A stretch of 64,000 nucleotides of DNA, from NCBI RefSeq assembly GCF_013407955.1, contig NZ_JACCBU010000001.1:5394001-5458000 (forward strand). The letters are read 5' to 3'. Origin of the DNA: Microlunatus parietis (lineage in GTDB: Bacteria > Actinomycetota > Actinomycetes > Propionibacteriales > Propionibacteriaceae). Made by a program: the position numbers and the translations under genes. How positions within the stretch are numbered: position 1 is the first letter of the stretch; every line of letters starts with the position of its first letter. The notes below the pieces were generated by a model, which was given only the letters and a program-made list of their open reading frames with translations, searched no databases and was not told the origin of the DNA. This document shows, in pieces, positions 41,288 through 50,741 of the stretch.

Positions 41288-42025
41288 ATGGTTGGGAATG
41301 GCAACACTCCAGTTGAACGTCCCGCGGGACAAAGCCAGGCCCCTGAGCCGAGTCAGGACCTGATCGAGGTACTGGAATCGGCGGCACGGCTCCAGACGTT
41401 GGTGCCCGATGCCGTTCTCGTCGGCGGGACGGCGGCCGCATTGCATGCGGGGCATCGAGTGTCGTTCGATCATGATCACGTCGTCGCCGACCTCCAGCAG
41501 CGCTTCGACCTCGTCCTCGACGCACTCGAGCGGGAGGGTGACTGGGTGACCAATCGAGCCACCGAGGGAAGGATCGTCCTGGGTGAGCTGGGCGGCATCG
41601 AAGCCGGGGTACGCCAGCTCCGCCGCGCCCATCCGCTGGAGGTGCAGTTGGTGAAACTCCCGTCGGGGAACGCCGTCCGGGTCCCGACCCTTGAGGAGAC
41701 GCTTCGGATCAAGGCCTTCTTGATCGTTGTCCGCAACCGCGTCCGGGACTACCTGGACGTGGCGGCCTTGTCCGACCAGCTGGGCCTGCGCGCTGCGGCC
41801 GCGACGTTGAACGAGATTGACGTCTTCTATGAGGAGATGCGCCAGGGCGACGATGCGGTGGCGTCGCAACTGGCTCGACAGCTGGCCGATCCGAAGCCGG
41901 CCGACAGCCGGGTGCTGCGTCATCTTCCTACCTACAAGGGATTGTTGCCGCGTTGGCATCGGTGGGATGCGGTGGTCGGACAGTGCCAGGATCTCGTTCG
42001 CTGCATGATCGAAGGGAGGGAGTGA
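41288..42025 (+). CDS. Nucleotidyltransferase (AbiEii/MNT-like), probable toxin of a toxin-antitoxin pair
   Basis: 245 residues. The nucleotidyltransferase motif reads AVLVGGTAAALHAGHRVSFDHDHVVADL: GG, then D-x-D as DHD. The rest (RIKAFLIVVRNRVRDYLDVAAL) is the conserved AbiEii/DUF1814-type KAFLxxxRxxxRDxxD block. Relatives transfer nucleotides to tRNA or other targets and abort phage infection. The gene is directly followed by an HTH protein that overlaps it by one base. It starts 97 bases from the divergent TOTE gene, within the defence island. Confidence 0.78.
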   Translation: MVGNGNTPVERPAGQSQAPEPSQDLIEVLESAARLQTLVPDAVLVGGTAAALHAGHRVSFDHDHVVADLQQRFDLVLDALEREGDWVTNRATEGRIVLGELGGIEAGVRQLRRAHPLEVQLVKLPSGNAVRVPTLEETLRIKAFLIVVRNRVRDYLDVAALSDQLGLRAAAATLNEIDVFYEEMRQGDDAVASQLARQLADPKPADSRVLRHLPTYKGLLPRWHRWDAVVGQCQDLVRCMIEGRE

Positions 42026-42465
42026 TGATCTTTCGTCATATCGACGTGAGCCCGGACGCGCCGGTCGAAGAATGGGGCGTCGAGGGGATCCTCGCCGCGA
42101 TTGATCGTGGCACGATCCGACACTGGCGCCGGATCGCGGCGGCGGTGCGGAAGGATCCGCAGGGCGAGGTGGCCGCCGATCTCGATCAGGCGCTGACGGG
42201 AGCGGAGTCCGAGGCATCGGCGGCCGTGCTTCGGTTGGTGCTCGACCGAGCCCGGGAAACCTCGGAACAACGCGTGGCTCGGCGTTTCCGGATGGCGATC
42301 GCGAGAAGCGGCCTGACCCAGGCCGAGTTCGCGGCCCGGCTCGGCACGTCGGCATCGCGGCTGTCGACGTACGTGACGGGATCGGTCGTGCCGTCGGCGG
42401 CCATGCTCGATCGCGCAGAGCGGCTGGTCGAGCTGATCGAGACCGAGCAGTCGGCGTCTGCCTGA
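42025..42465 (+). CDS. XRE-type HTH protein, probable antitoxin
   Basis: 146 residues. The N-terminal part (GILAAIDRGTIRHWRRIAAAVRKDPQGEVAADL) is family-typical for regulators paired with AbiEii-like nucleotidyltransferases. The C-terminal helix-turn-helix is MAIARSGLTQAEFAARLGTSASRLSTYVTG. The stop of the upstream gene and this ATG share a base, so synthesis is coupled. It probably represses its own promoter at 41264-41277. Confidence 0.8.
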   Translation: MIFRHIDVSPDAPVEEWGVEGILAAIDRGTIRHWRRIAAAVRKDPQGEVAADLDQALTGAESEASAAVLRLVLDRARETSEQRVARRFRMAIARSGLTQAEFAARLGTSASRLSTYVTGSVVPSAAMLDRAERLVELIETEQSASA

Positions 42466-42529
42466 CTGCGTGTTCTGGTCTCCGCCCGCCCCGGAATCTT
42501 GCAGATGGTGCGTCGCCGAACCGGCTGAG

Positions 42530-43681
42530 TCAGCTGATCGGAAGGCGTTGCTGGACCCAGGCCCAGTCCAGGCGCTCCTGTTCCAGCCGGACGGAGGGGC
42601 CGAGGCGGTCCTCGACGAGGTCGGTGTAGAGCTGGGCTTCGACGGCGGTCAGGCGATCGAGGCGGGCGTTGGTGGGGGAGTCTTCGGTGACCCAGCGGTC
42701 TCGGTGGGCCAGCAGGGTCTCGCGGTCCATCAGGAAGGAGCGGGTCTGGGGGAGCCAGGCCCGGAGTTGGTTCAAGATCGCGAAGCCGTGGGTGTCCAGG
42801 TCGCCCCAGTAGTTGATCTTGGATTCGGCGAGCCAGGGCATGCGGCCGGCGCGGTCGACCTCGAAGCCCTTGCCCCAGATCACTACCCCGCCGGCGGGTA
42901 CGGGCACGCTGAGGAACGTGATCTCGTTCTCGATGATCATGGCCGTGCGTACGTCGGCGGGCAGCTCGGCCAGTTCGGCGACCCGGACGGTCGCCTCGGA
43001 CAGCTGCTTCGGCAGGCCGAGGGCGGCGGGGTCGAACCGGAGGCGGACGAGGTCGGGCCTGGCGCGCAGACCAAGATCAGCGAGGAAGCCCGGTGCGGTC
43101 TGCGATGTGCCGAGCAGGCGGGCCAGCAGCGGCCGGTGCCGTTCGACGAACTTCGTGTCCACGCCCCGCGCGGTGATCTGCCTGAGGTAGCGACGCGAAC
43201 CGCGGTGATCGGAGAGCCAGCGGTAGGCGGCGAGCAGGCGTGGCCAGTCCTCGGCCGCGTCCAGGGCCCGCAGCGGCTGCGCTTCGACCCAGGCACGGAC
43301 GGCCGGTTCGGCGGCGGTCAGCTCGAGAATCCTCCGGTACGCGGCGACGGACCGACCCACGCCGAGCAGGGCCCAGGCCTGGTCGTACTCGGTCAGCCGG
43401 GCACGGGTCGGGATCCGGGAGCGCCCGATGTGCTGGCCGCCGATCGTGCCGTACTCGAGGTGATAGCGGCGACCGTCGTAGGCACCGCGCTCGAGCTGGG
43501 CCACCCAGTCCTGGGCCGCCGCCAACTCGCTCCCGAGCTCGGCGGCCTTCGGGCCGCGCAAGGGCACGTCGAAGCCGGGGAACGGTTCGTCGCGTGCCAG
43601 TGCGGTCAGCAGGGAGCCGTCGTCCCAGCGCCGCCGGACCTTCGCGGCGACGTCGGCCGGTGTCGTCCACCGCGCGCTCAC
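42530..43681 (-). CDS. jetD: Wadjet component JetD (DUF3322/DUF2220, Toprim nuclease)
   Basis: 383 residues. The N-terminal DUF3322 region (RYHLEYGTIGGQHIGRSRIPTR) precedes a Toprim-like DUF2220 domain: IIENEITFLSVP with the catalytic Glu near 245, then YWGDLDTHGFAILNQLR (DxD) and MDRETLLAHRDRW. JetD is the nuclease that cuts circular plasmid DNA once the JetABC condensin-like complex has extruded it. It overlaps jetC by four bases and ends the operon. Confidence 0.93.
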   Translation of the reverse strand: MSARWTTPADVAAKVRRRWDDGSLLTALARDEPFPGFDVPLRGPKAAELGSELAAAQDWVAQLERGAYDGRRYHLEYGTIGGQHIGRSRIPTRARLTEYDQAWALLGVGRSVAAYRRILELTAAEPAVRAWVEAQPLRALDAAEDWPRLLAAYRWLSDHRGSRRYLRQITARGVDTKFVERHRPLLARLLGTSQTAPGFLADLGLRARPDLVRLRFDPAALGLPKQLSEATVRVAELAELPADVRTAMIIENEITFLSVPVPAGGVVIWGKGFEVDRAGRMPWLAESKINYWGDLDTHGFAILNQLRAWLPQTRSFLMDRETLLAHRDRWVTEDSPTNARLDRLTAVEAQLYTDLVEDRLGPSVRLEQERLDWAWVQQRLPIS

Positions 43682-46600
43682 TCCCGTGGCGCCCTTCCGT
43701 CACGCTGGGCCCGGAACTCCTCGATCGTCAAGGTCTGCAGCCTGGAGTAGCTGCCGGTCGGGTTGTCGACGAACCCGATCGACCGCACGTACGGCTCGAT
43801 GATGTGCACCTTCTGCAGCGGGGTGACGATCAGCAGTTGCAGGCCGAGCTTGGCGAACAGCTCCAGCGCGTACCGGGTGGAGAGATCGGAACCGCGCCCG
43901 AACGCCTCGTCGATCACCGCGAACCGGAAGTCCTTCGACTTCTCGACACCCCACTCCAGCCCGAATTGGTACGCCAGCGACGCCGCCAGGATCGTGTACG
44001 CCAGCTTCTCCTTCTGGCCACCGGACTTGCCGTCGGAATCACGGTAGTGCTCCCACTCCACGTCGGACTCCCGGTCCCGCTCGGAGGCGGAGAATGTGAA
44101 CCAGTTCCGGACGTCGGTCACCCGCCGGGTCCACGCCTTGTCCGTGTCGGTGTGGTTGGGCCGGCCGCGGAACCGCTCGATGATCCGTTGCACGTCCAGG
44201 AACCGCTGCTCCGAATAGTGATCATCGACCGGCACCAGCGCGTCGTCGGTGGCGGCGCGCAGCTCCGACCGGAACGCCTGGACCTCGGTGTTCACGGTCC
44301 GCTCCATCTCCAGCCGGATGTAGCGGCCTGGCGCGTAGTCGATCGCGCCGAGTGCCTCGTTGATCGTGTCGATCCGCGAGCCGATGTCGTCCGACTGCCG
44401 CCGCAGCCAGCTGTTGAACCCGGCCAGTTCGCGGATCGTGTTCGTGTTGAGCTGGCGCTTGAACTCGTCCTCGAAGGCCGGCAGGTCGTCCGAGGCCACC
44501 CGGTCCCGGAACGTGCGGAACTCGTCGCGGGCCTCGATGGCGGCGTCCATCTCGGTGGTCGCCTCCGGCCACCGCCGCCGGACCTCGTTCATCGCACCGA
44601 CGAGGCTGGTGACGTAGCCGCCGATCTCCTTGCCGAGCCGGTCCAGCTCGCGCTGCAATCGCTGGGTCAGCTCGGCCGCCACGCCCTGGCAGGCGTCCGC
44701 CTCGGTCGGCCGGTCCGCGCCCAACCGGTCGTTCAGTTCGTCGTAGCGGGACCGCGCCGCGACAAGATCGACTTCGCTGTGATCATGGACGAAGCCGAGC
44801 TCCTGCCGGCGGGCCTGGTCGGCGCGGCCGATCCGGTCGTCGAGGACCGAGATCCTGGCGCTGAGCCCGGCGATCCGCCCCTCGACCTCGGACAACGCGT
44901 CCTTGTTGATCTTGAGCTGGCGATCGATCTCGGCGAGCTCGGGAGCCCCGGCGAGCAGCCGTTCCCGTTCCTGGCGGGCGTTCTCGGCGCGTCCCTCGGC
45001 CTCCCGCCAGTCCAGCTCCCGCCAGTCGGTGACGGTCTCCAGCTTGTCCAGGGCCGACACCTCCGCATCGAGCTCGTCGCGCTCGCGGTCGATCTTCGCC
45101 AACGCCTGATCGGCCTGCTCCAGCTCGCGCTGCACGTCCTCGAGATGTGCGGTCAGGGCCTCGATCTTGCGCGCGTTGGCCCAGCCGAGCACCCAGGTCC
45201 GCGGGTCGTCCACCCGGGACCGGTCGTCCTTCTCGTGATGATCACCGGAACGAACCTGGCCCTCCGGCGTGACGGCCCGGTGCGCCTGCCGGAACTCGGC
45301 CAGTGTCTCGGTGCACCGGTGATCGGCGCGCCGGTGAAGTTGATCACCGAGATACGACTCGAACGGGCCGGGGGCGATCTCCAGGGTCTGGGCCAGCAGC
45401 AGGCCTTCGCCGTGGACCGGCGGCTGCAGCGCCACCTGCCGCAGCGGTACGCGCTCGTAGACGAGCCGCAGGCCCCGCTGCTCCCCGTCCCACCGCCGGT
45501 ACGTCAGCCGGCGCCCGTTCACCCAGTCGGCGACGGCGGGATAGTCGTCCTGCCGGACCAGCAGGGATTGGGCGAATCCGCGCAACACCCGCTCGGCGGC
45601 ACCGCGCCACGTCTCGTAGCCCTCGGCGACGTCGATCAACTCGCCGGCAAACGGCAGCGCCTCGACGTCGAGGTCGAGCTCTCGGCAGAGCTGTTCGCGC
45701 AGGTCCAGCAGCTGGCTCGGCAGGTTGCTGGCCCGGCCGGCCAGGCTGGACAGTTCGAGCTTGGTCTCCTCCTGCTGCCGCCGCAGCTCGGCACGCCGGG
45801 CCGCGTGTTCGGCGAGCCGCGGATTGAGCGCCGCGCGGCGCTCGCGCAGCCCGGCCCGCCGGGCGCCGAGCGAACCGATCAGCGAGCGGAAGCCGGCGAC
45901 GTCGGCCACGGACTCCAGACCCGCCGCCGCGAGTTGATCACTGAACAGCTGGAAGCGCCGCCGCCGACCGTCGCACTGCTCACGGGCCGTGGCCTCGTCG
46001 CGCTCGAGCTGGCCGATCCGGTCCCCGCCGGCAGCCGCCCGCTGGGTGATCAGGACGTCGCCGCGTTCGCGGAGCCTGCCCTGGTCCTGCTCGGCCTCGT
46101 CCCGGACCGTTCGATGGCCGTGCTGTTCGGTCTCGTACGCCTCGATCTCCCCGCTGAGCAAGGCGATCCGCAGCTCGGCGAAGTAGAGCCGGACCGCGTC
46201 CCGCTGCCGTTCCAGGCCGGTCCGGCGGGCCAGCGCATCGTCGTACCGGTCGGCGGTCGCGACCAGCGGCTCCAGCGCGGCCAGCTGCTCGCGCGCACGC
46301 CGGACCGCCTCGTGGGCCTTGGTCAGGTCCTCGAAGTGCGCGATGATCGCGTCCACCCGCTCCGCCGCGTCGGCCGGCTCGAGCATGTGGTTGCGGACGA
46401 AGTCGTTGAGATTGCCGACCGACTTCATCGACACGGTCTGGTGGAACAGGTCGAGCGCCTGATCGGACTTGATCCCGAGGGCCCGGCGCAGCTGCCGGGC
46501 GTACTCCGGATAGACGTTGCTGATCACTGCTCCGGAATTCCGCAGCCGGCGGCGCAGCTCGCCCAGGTCGGCGCCGAAGTCGGTGAAGTCGGCCTCGATC

Positions 46601-47085
46601 GACAGCGGCTTGCCCGACGTGACGAAGAAGCGGTCCGGCTGGCCGGCCCGGTCCTTCTGGTGGAACACCTGGGCCAGCGTCACGGTCTCGTCATGACCCT
46701 CGTTGCCGAACACGCCCAAGATCACCGAATAGGACGTGTGATCACGAAGGCCGACCGCCTTCGAGGTGCCGGTGCGTTCGATCCGTTCCGACTTGTAGTG
46801 GCCCTCGACGTAGCTGCGCAGCGTGCGTTCCCGGGACTCGGCGCCGGCCGCCTTGTTGTAGGCGATCCGGTGCGCCGGCAGCAGCAGGGTGGTGATCGCG
46901 TCGACCAGGGTGGACTTCCCGCTGCCGATGTCGCCGGTGAGCAGCGACGTCTCGCCGTCCGGGGTCAGCCGCCAGACCCGGCCGTCGAACGTGCCCCAGT
47001 TGAAGAGCTCGATCCGCTGCAGCCGGTAACCCGCCCGGTGCCCGCCGTCGAGCTCGATCGCCGAGAACAGCCCGCTACTCATCAT
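43678..47085 (-). CDS. jetC: Wadjet component JetC (SMC/MukB-like ATPase)
   Basis: 1135 residues from the ATG at 47085. Walker A LLTGDIGSGKSTLVDAIT is near 50; a long coiled-coil interior with a hinge-like globular centre follows (about 430-600); then the signature-like SGGQKEKLAYTILAASLAY and Walker B FRFAVIDEAFGRGSD near 1070. This head-coil-hinge-coil-head order is that of condensin MukB. JetC is the loop-extruding motor of Wadjet. The start lies inside the jetB end. Confidence 0.95.
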   Translation of the reverse strand: MMSSGLFSAIELDGGHRAGYRLQRIELFNWGTFDGRVWRLTPDGETSLLTGDIGSGKSTLVDAITTLLLPAHRIAYNKAAGAESRERTLRSYVEGHYKSERIERTGTSKAVGLRDHTSYSVILGVFGNEGHDETVTLAQVFHQKDRAGQPDRFFVTSGKPLSIEADFTDFGADLGELRRRLRNSGAVISNVYPEYARQLRRALGIKSDQALDLFHQTVSMKSVGNLNDFVRNHMLEPADAAERVDAIIAHFEDLTKAHEAVRRAREQLAALEPLVATADRYDDALARRTGLERQRDAVRLYFAELRIALLSGEIEAYETEQHGHRTVRDEAEQDQGRLRERGDVLITQRAAAGGDRIGQLERDEATAREQCDGRRRRFQLFSDQLAAAGLESVADVAGFRSLIGSLGARRAGLRERRAALNPRLAEHAARRAELRRQQEETKLELSSLAGRASNLPSQLLDLREQLCRELDLDVEALPFAGELIDVAEGYETWRGAAERVLRGFAQSLLVRQDDYPAVADWVNGRRLTYRRWDGEQRGLRLVYERVPLRQVALQPPVHGEGLLLAQTLEIAPGPFESYLGDQLHRRADHRCTETLAEFRQAHRAVTPEGQVRSGDHHEKDDRSRVDDPRTWVLGWANARKIEALTAHLEDVQRELEQADQALAKIDRERDELDAEVSALDKLETVTDWRELDWREAEGRAENARQERERLLAGAPELAEIDRQLKINKDALSEVEGRIAGLSARISVLDDRIGRADQARRQELGFVHDHSEVDLVAARSRYDELNDRLGADRPTEADACQGVAAELTQRLQRELDRLGKEIGGYVTSLVGAMNEVRRRWPEATTEMDAAIEARDEFRTFRDRVASDDLPAFEDEFKRQLNTNTIRELAGFNSWLRRQSDDIGSRIDTINEALGAIDYAPGRYIRLEMERTVNTEVQAFRSELRAATDDALVPVDDHYSEQRFLDVQRIIERFRGRPNHTDTDKAWTRRVTDVRNWFTFSASERDRESDVEWEHYRDSDGKSGGQKEKLAYTILAASLAYQFGLEWGVEKSKDFRFAVIDEAFGRGSDLSTRYALELFAKLGLQLLIVTPLQKVHIIEPYVRSIGFVDNPTGSYSRLQTLTIEEFRAQRDGRAPRE

Positions 47086-47659
47086 GATCACCAGCGCCGG
47101 CGTACTCGCGCAGCTTCCCGGCATAGTCGGACAACGTCTGCGCGTCGACGTAGGCCTTGAGGATCCGCCGCACCTCCCACTGGTCCGGCTGCCCGCGCAA
47201 CGGACGCAGGAAACCGAGCTCGGCGACCTGCTTGATGGTGGTCTCGACCCGATCGATCACCCTGGCCTCGTTGGTGGAGTCGGCCAGGAACACCCGCAAC
47301 AGGTCGACGATCTGATCATGACTGAGCACCAACTTGCCCTCGGCACCCTTGGTCTCGAACTCCACCAATCGTTTGCGCAGCAGGACCAACAGCAGACTGA
47401 CGTTGTACGTCAGGCTCCGCCGGCGGACCAGCCGGGGGAGTTCCTCGGCCTCGTCGTCGGACGGTTCGCTGCGGAGATAGGCGTACCCCTCCACGTCGTC
47501 CACGACGAGCTCGACGCCGATCGTGCCGAAATGATCACGGACGGCGGGACCGAACCGATCCAGCGAGGTCCACACCGTCTCCTGGGTCTCGCGGTAGACC
47601 ACGCCACGCATCAGTTCGATGATCGCGGCCGCGATCGCCTGCTCCTCGGGCGTTCTCAT
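47075..47659 (-). CDS. jetB: Wadjet component JetB (DUF4194, MukE-like)
   Basis: 194 residues. Winged-helix subunit with VVYRETQETVWTSLDRFGPAVRDHFGTIGVEL, RSLTYNVSLLLVLLRKRL and VETTIKQVAELGFLRPL, all typical of DUF4194. It corresponds to MukE and links kleisin JetA with JetC. The ATG overlaps the jetA stop by four bases; the stop TAG lies within the jetC start. Confidence 0.93.
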   Translation of the reverse strand: MRTPEEQAIAAAIIELMRGVVYRETQETVWTSLDRFGPAVRDHFGTIGVELVVDDVEGYAYLRSEPSDDEAEELPRLVRRRSLTYNVSLLLVLLRKRLVEFETKGAEGKLVLSHDQIVDLLRVFLADSTNEARVIDRVETTIKQVAELGFLRPLRGQPDQWEVRRILKAYVDAQTLSDYAGKLREYAGAGDHDE

Positions 47660-49083
47660 GTCCGGGTCACCGTCACCTTCGGCAACCGGGCCCGCCGACT
47701 GCGGCCGTCGGGATCGGCGTAGTCGATGATCGTCTCCTCGGTCTCGTCCAGCGCGACGGCAAGATCAACTTCGGCCAGCGAGAGGTAGCCGATGATCTCG
47801 GCGGCGCCCTGGGTCACCGGGTAGAGCTCGACGATCTCGGACAACAGGGTGGAACTCCGTTCCGGAAGCACGGCGCGGATGTTCTGGGCCAGCCGGGACT
47901 GATCGACGAACGACTGACCGAACAGGGCGGACAGGTCGAGGTCCTCGGCGTCGGCCGGCGCGAGCATGCTGTCGACCCTGGTGGCCGGTCGCGCATCGTA
48001 GAGCGGGCGTTCGAACGGGAGCATGATCGGCAGGCCGGGCAGATCGACCGTCAGACCCTCGGCCGGCGGATTCTCCCGGCAGGCCAGAGCGGCCGCCTCG
48101 ATCGACCGGACCAGTTCGAGCACCCGCCGGTTCTCCAGCCAGACCTGATCATCGAGGAAGCGGCGCAGCTGCTCGGAGATCTGCCGCACCGTCTGCTGGG
48201 TGCGTTCGGCCGCCTCCGACCAGTCGTGGTGGATCGACCCGAGCCGCCGGTCCGCGTCGATCGGAGCGAGAGACTGCACCCGGGTCAACAGGTCGCCGAG
48301 CTCGTCCTGCCTCGCCTCGGACAGCAGGAAGTCGTAGAACGCCTGGAAACTGCTGCCCTGGTCGGACCCGCTGATGTCGGACCGGCTGGCCACCAGTTCC
48401 GCGAGCAGTTCGCCCTTCGAACCTTCCCAGGAAGCGATCCGCTCCCGGGCGGCCCGGTCGAGCTGGCGGAAGTTCTCCTCGACCTCCCGGAAGTCCGCGA
48501 GCAGCTCCCGCGCCGTCCGGGCGAACTGCTGGTAACGGTCCCGGACCGCGGTGTCGCCCAGCAGCTCGATGTTTCCGGCCTCGGCCTCGGCGATCCGGCG
48601 GTCGAGCTCGTCCCGCTGGCGGCGCAGCACGGCGATCCGGGTGTCCGGGTCCGGCTCGGTGCCGTGGACGATCTGGCGCAGCAGGTCGACCACGGTGTGC
48701 AGCCTGGATTCCGTACCCACGAAGGCGCGGGCACGCAGCCCGGTGACCCAGCCGTACGCCTTCTCGAACTCCGCGGTCGCGTCGTAGTGCACCTCGTCCG
48801 ATCGCGACGGATAGAACCGCCGCAGCCAGCCCGAGTCGGGTTGCGACCAGGTGTCCAGATAGTCCTGGGGCGAGCGCGGGAACCGGGGCTGGGTGCTCGC
48901 GGCGTTGATCCCGTACAGATAGTCGTCGAGCGCGCTGATCAACCGGACGGCCGGCGTCGCGCCCTGATTCCCCTCGACGAAGTGGCTGCCGAGGAAGCCG
49001 AGGATCAGCGGCGCGGTGTCGGCGCGCAGCAGCCGCCAGGCGGGATGCCGGTCCCGCAGCGCCTCGATCGTCTCGAACTCCAC
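47656..49083 (-). CDS. jetA: Wadjet component JetA (DUF3375, kleisin MukF-like)
   Basis: 475 residues from a GTG at 49083, which follows AAGGAGG at proper distance; longer frames upstream lack such a site. DUF3375 features: FETIEALRDRHPAWRLLRAD at the start, YPSRSDEVHYDATAEFEKAYGW, and TESRLHTVVDLLRQIV. The coiled middle and the C-terminal part bridge JetC heads. First gene of jetABCD. With the other three it makes a complete type I Wadjet set. Confidence 0.94.
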   Translation of the reverse strand: MEFETIEALRDRHPAWRLLRADTAPLILGFLGSHFVEGNQGATPAVRLISALDDYLYGINAASTQPRFPRSPQDYLDTWSQPDSGWLRRFYPSRSDEVHYDATAEFEKAYGWVTGLRARAFVGTESRLHTVVDLLRQIVHGTEPDPDTRIAVLRRQRDELDRRIAEAEAGNIELLGDTAVRDRYQQFARTARELLADFREVEENFRQLDRAARERIASWEGSKGELLAELVASRSDISGSDQGSSFQAFYDFLLSEARQDELGDLLTRVQSLAPIDADRRLGSIHHDWSEAAERTQQTVRQISEQLRRFLDDQVWLENRRVLELVRSIEAAALACRENPPAEGLTVDLPGLPIMLPFERPLYDARPATRVDSMLAPADAEDLDLSALFGQSFVDQSRLAQNIRAVLPERSSTLLSEIVELYPVTQGAAEIIGYLSLAEVDLAVALDETEETIIDYADPDGRSRRARLPKVTVTRT

Positions 49084-49180
49084 CGTCGTCCTCCTTCCCC
49101 CTACTGCGCAGCAGCCTAGAGATCCCCGCCGACAACGGTAACGACCGCGTCCGCGAGCCGAACCGTTCCACCGGTTCCTC

Positions 49181-50431
49181 TTAGGGACGACCGGACGGGC
49201 ATCCGCAGGGTTTGCCTTGGCGGAGGTTGCGGGCGAAGGTGCGGATCTCGCGGGGCAGCGCCTGATGGGCGCGTGGGTGCGGCTGTTCCTGCTCGGCGAG
49301 CTCGATGACGGCGGCGAGGGTGTCGTCGATGATCGGGTCGGGTTCGGGGAGGCCCCAGGCGGCGGCCTCGTTGCGGAGATGTTCACGGGTGATCATCCGG
49401 TGCCGGTATTCATGATCAACGGCCAGGGCCAGGTCACCGTCGCCGGGGAGGTGGGTCTGCGGTACGACGTCGTAGGCGGGAGCCAGGATCAGGGTGCCGC
49501 CGGGCCCGTGGAGCAGGGAGAGGTTCTTGGTGTGAAGATCAAGATTGCCGAGGGCGACCGAGAGCACGGTGAGCCGGAGCAGCCGTTCGACCGACTCGCG
49601 CCCGGCGAGCTCGGTCAGCAGCCGGGCGACCCGGGCCAGGCTGACCCGGTCGCCGAGCTTCTGGTACTTCTCGTTCCCGCTCGCCCCGAGGGCCTGGCTG
49701 AAGTCCTCCTGATGGACCCGGCCGTCCTTCGCCCGCGGGTCGCGGTCGTACCGCTCGATGATCAACGCGGGTACGTCCTCGAACTCGGCCAGCCAGGTCT
49801 GGAAGTCGGCGAGCCCGAGCGCCCGGGCGAAGCGCGACCCGAACTCCTCGTCGAAGATCATCGTCGGGTAGTCGCGGACCACCGGCTTGAGGATGTGAGT
49901 CGACGGATAGCCGTCGATCGCCCGGTACCAGCGATCGGCCGAGCGGACCAGAACGATCTTGTCCTGCACCCCGGCCAGGGACGTCTTGCCGCCGACACGT
50001 CGGTTCCCCAACGGGTACTCCTGGACCCGGGCCAGCAGGTCGGCGACCTGGGCCTCCGTCTGGGCCTCGCGTCGCGGCCGCCGCGGTTCGCCGGGAACCT
50101 CCGGATCCCAGATCTGCAAGGCACCCGCGATGTCGCGACCGTAGCGGCGCAGCATGCCGATCACGTCGTGCCGGGGAACCCCGGCCTCCTGCGCCAGCCG
50201 GTCCAGCATGCGGCCCTCGGGCAGGAGTTCGGTGAAGTAGTTCTGTCGGCGCCGCCGCCCGGACCGGGTCGGTATCGGGATCAGCGGCACCGCGACGGAC
50301 AGGACCAGGCTGTCCAGGCCGTACCTCTCGATGGCTTCGGGCTCGGCGAAGAAGTCGAAGCTGCGCCAGCTGCCGGCGAGCTCGCCGATCTTGGTCCCGG
50401 ACAGCTCGACCACCAGGTCAGCCATGATCAT
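49181..50431 (-). CDS. hipA: HipA-family serine/threonine kinase toxin
   Basis: 416 residues; the start ATGATCATG allows 50431 or 50425, both overlapping hipB. The ATP and substrate segments are GKTSLAGVQDKIVL (glycine-rich loop), ALIIERYDRD and the catalytic NLDLHTKNLSLL, then APAYDVVPQT with the metal Asp. In the HipBA system the kinase phosphorylates a tRNA synthetase and stops translation until neutralised by HipB. Most elements are present, so the toxin is probably active. Confidence 0.92.
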   Translation of the reverse strand: MIMADLVVELSGTKIGELAGSWRSFDFFAEPEAIERYGLDSLVLSVAVPLIPIPTRSGRRRRQNYFTELLPEGRMLDRLAQEAGVPRHDVIGMLRRYGRDIAGALQIWDPEVPGEPRRPRREAQTEAQVADLLARVQEYPLGNRRVGGKTSLAGVQDKIVLVRSADRWYRAIDGYPSTHILKPVVRDYPTMIFDEEFGSRFARALGLADFQTWLAEFEDVPALIIERYDRDPRAKDGRVHQEDFSQALGASGNEKYQKLGDRVSLARVARLLTELAGRESVERLLRLTVLSVALGNLDLHTKNLSLLHGPGGTLILAPAYDVVPQTHLPGDGDLALAVDHEYRHRMITREHLRNEAAAWGLPEPDPIIDDTLAAVIELAEQEQPHPRAHQALPREIRTFARNLRQGKPCGCPSGRP

Positions 50432-50654
50432 CTTCGCCGATCGTGGCGGTCAGGCTGACGCCGGTCTGGCGCATCATGGCGAACAACCGATCCATCAGGA
50501 TCGACGGCTTGCCGGCCTCGAGCTCCCAGATGTAGCGCTGGCTGGTTCCGAGCCGGCGGGCGAGTTCGCGCTGACTCAGCCCGTTGAGCAGGCGGGCCTG
50601 CTGCAGGATCCGTCCGAGCGACTCGGCGCTGGTGACGCGCCCGGTGTAGGCCAC
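50418..50654 (-). CDS. hipB: HipB-like XRE antitoxin
   Basis: 78 residues from a GTG with GAGGAGG before it. The XRE helix-turn-helix reads LGRILQQARLLNGLSQRELARRLGTSQRYIWELEAGK. It overlaps hipA by 14 bases. Three near-identical operators lie directly upstream (50670-50741) and are almost surely its autoregulatory sites. Confidence 0.92.
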   Translation of the reverse strand: MAYTGRVTSAESLGRILQQARLLNGLSQRELARRLGTSQRYIWELEAGKPSILMDRLFAMMRQTGVSLTATIGEDDHG

Positions 50655-50669
50655 GTGAACCTCCTCGAT

Positions 50670-50687
50670 GACTACGTCTTGGTAGTC
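50670..50687. promoter_or_regulatory. HipB operator O1
   Basis: GACTACGTCTTGGTAGTC: inverted GACTAC/GTAGTC around a six-base centre, 15 bases upstream of the hipB start. Confidence 0.75.
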
Positions 50688-50696
50688 AGTCTGAGT

Positions 50697-50714
50697 TACT
50701 ACCTTTTCGTAGTC
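50697..50714. promoter_or_regulatory. HipB operator O2
   Basis: TACTACCTTTTCGTAGTC: the second of three, its centre exactly 27 bases from O1. In opposite orientation it nearly equals O3. Confidence 0.75.
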
Positions 50715-50723
50715 AACCGATCT

Positions 50724-50741
50724 GACTACGAAAAGGTAGTC
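50724..50741. promoter_or_regulatory. HipB operator O3
   Basis: GACTACGAAAAGGTAGTC: its centre is 27 bases from O2. O2 and O3 together form a larger inverted repeat with 18-base arms and a seven-base spacer. Confidence 0.75.

Noticed and set aside
43240..47160. A 1306-codon open frame on the plus strand
   Set aside because: It is wholly antisense to jetC and jetD, whose motifs are unmistakable; its composition is that of a GC-rich shadow.
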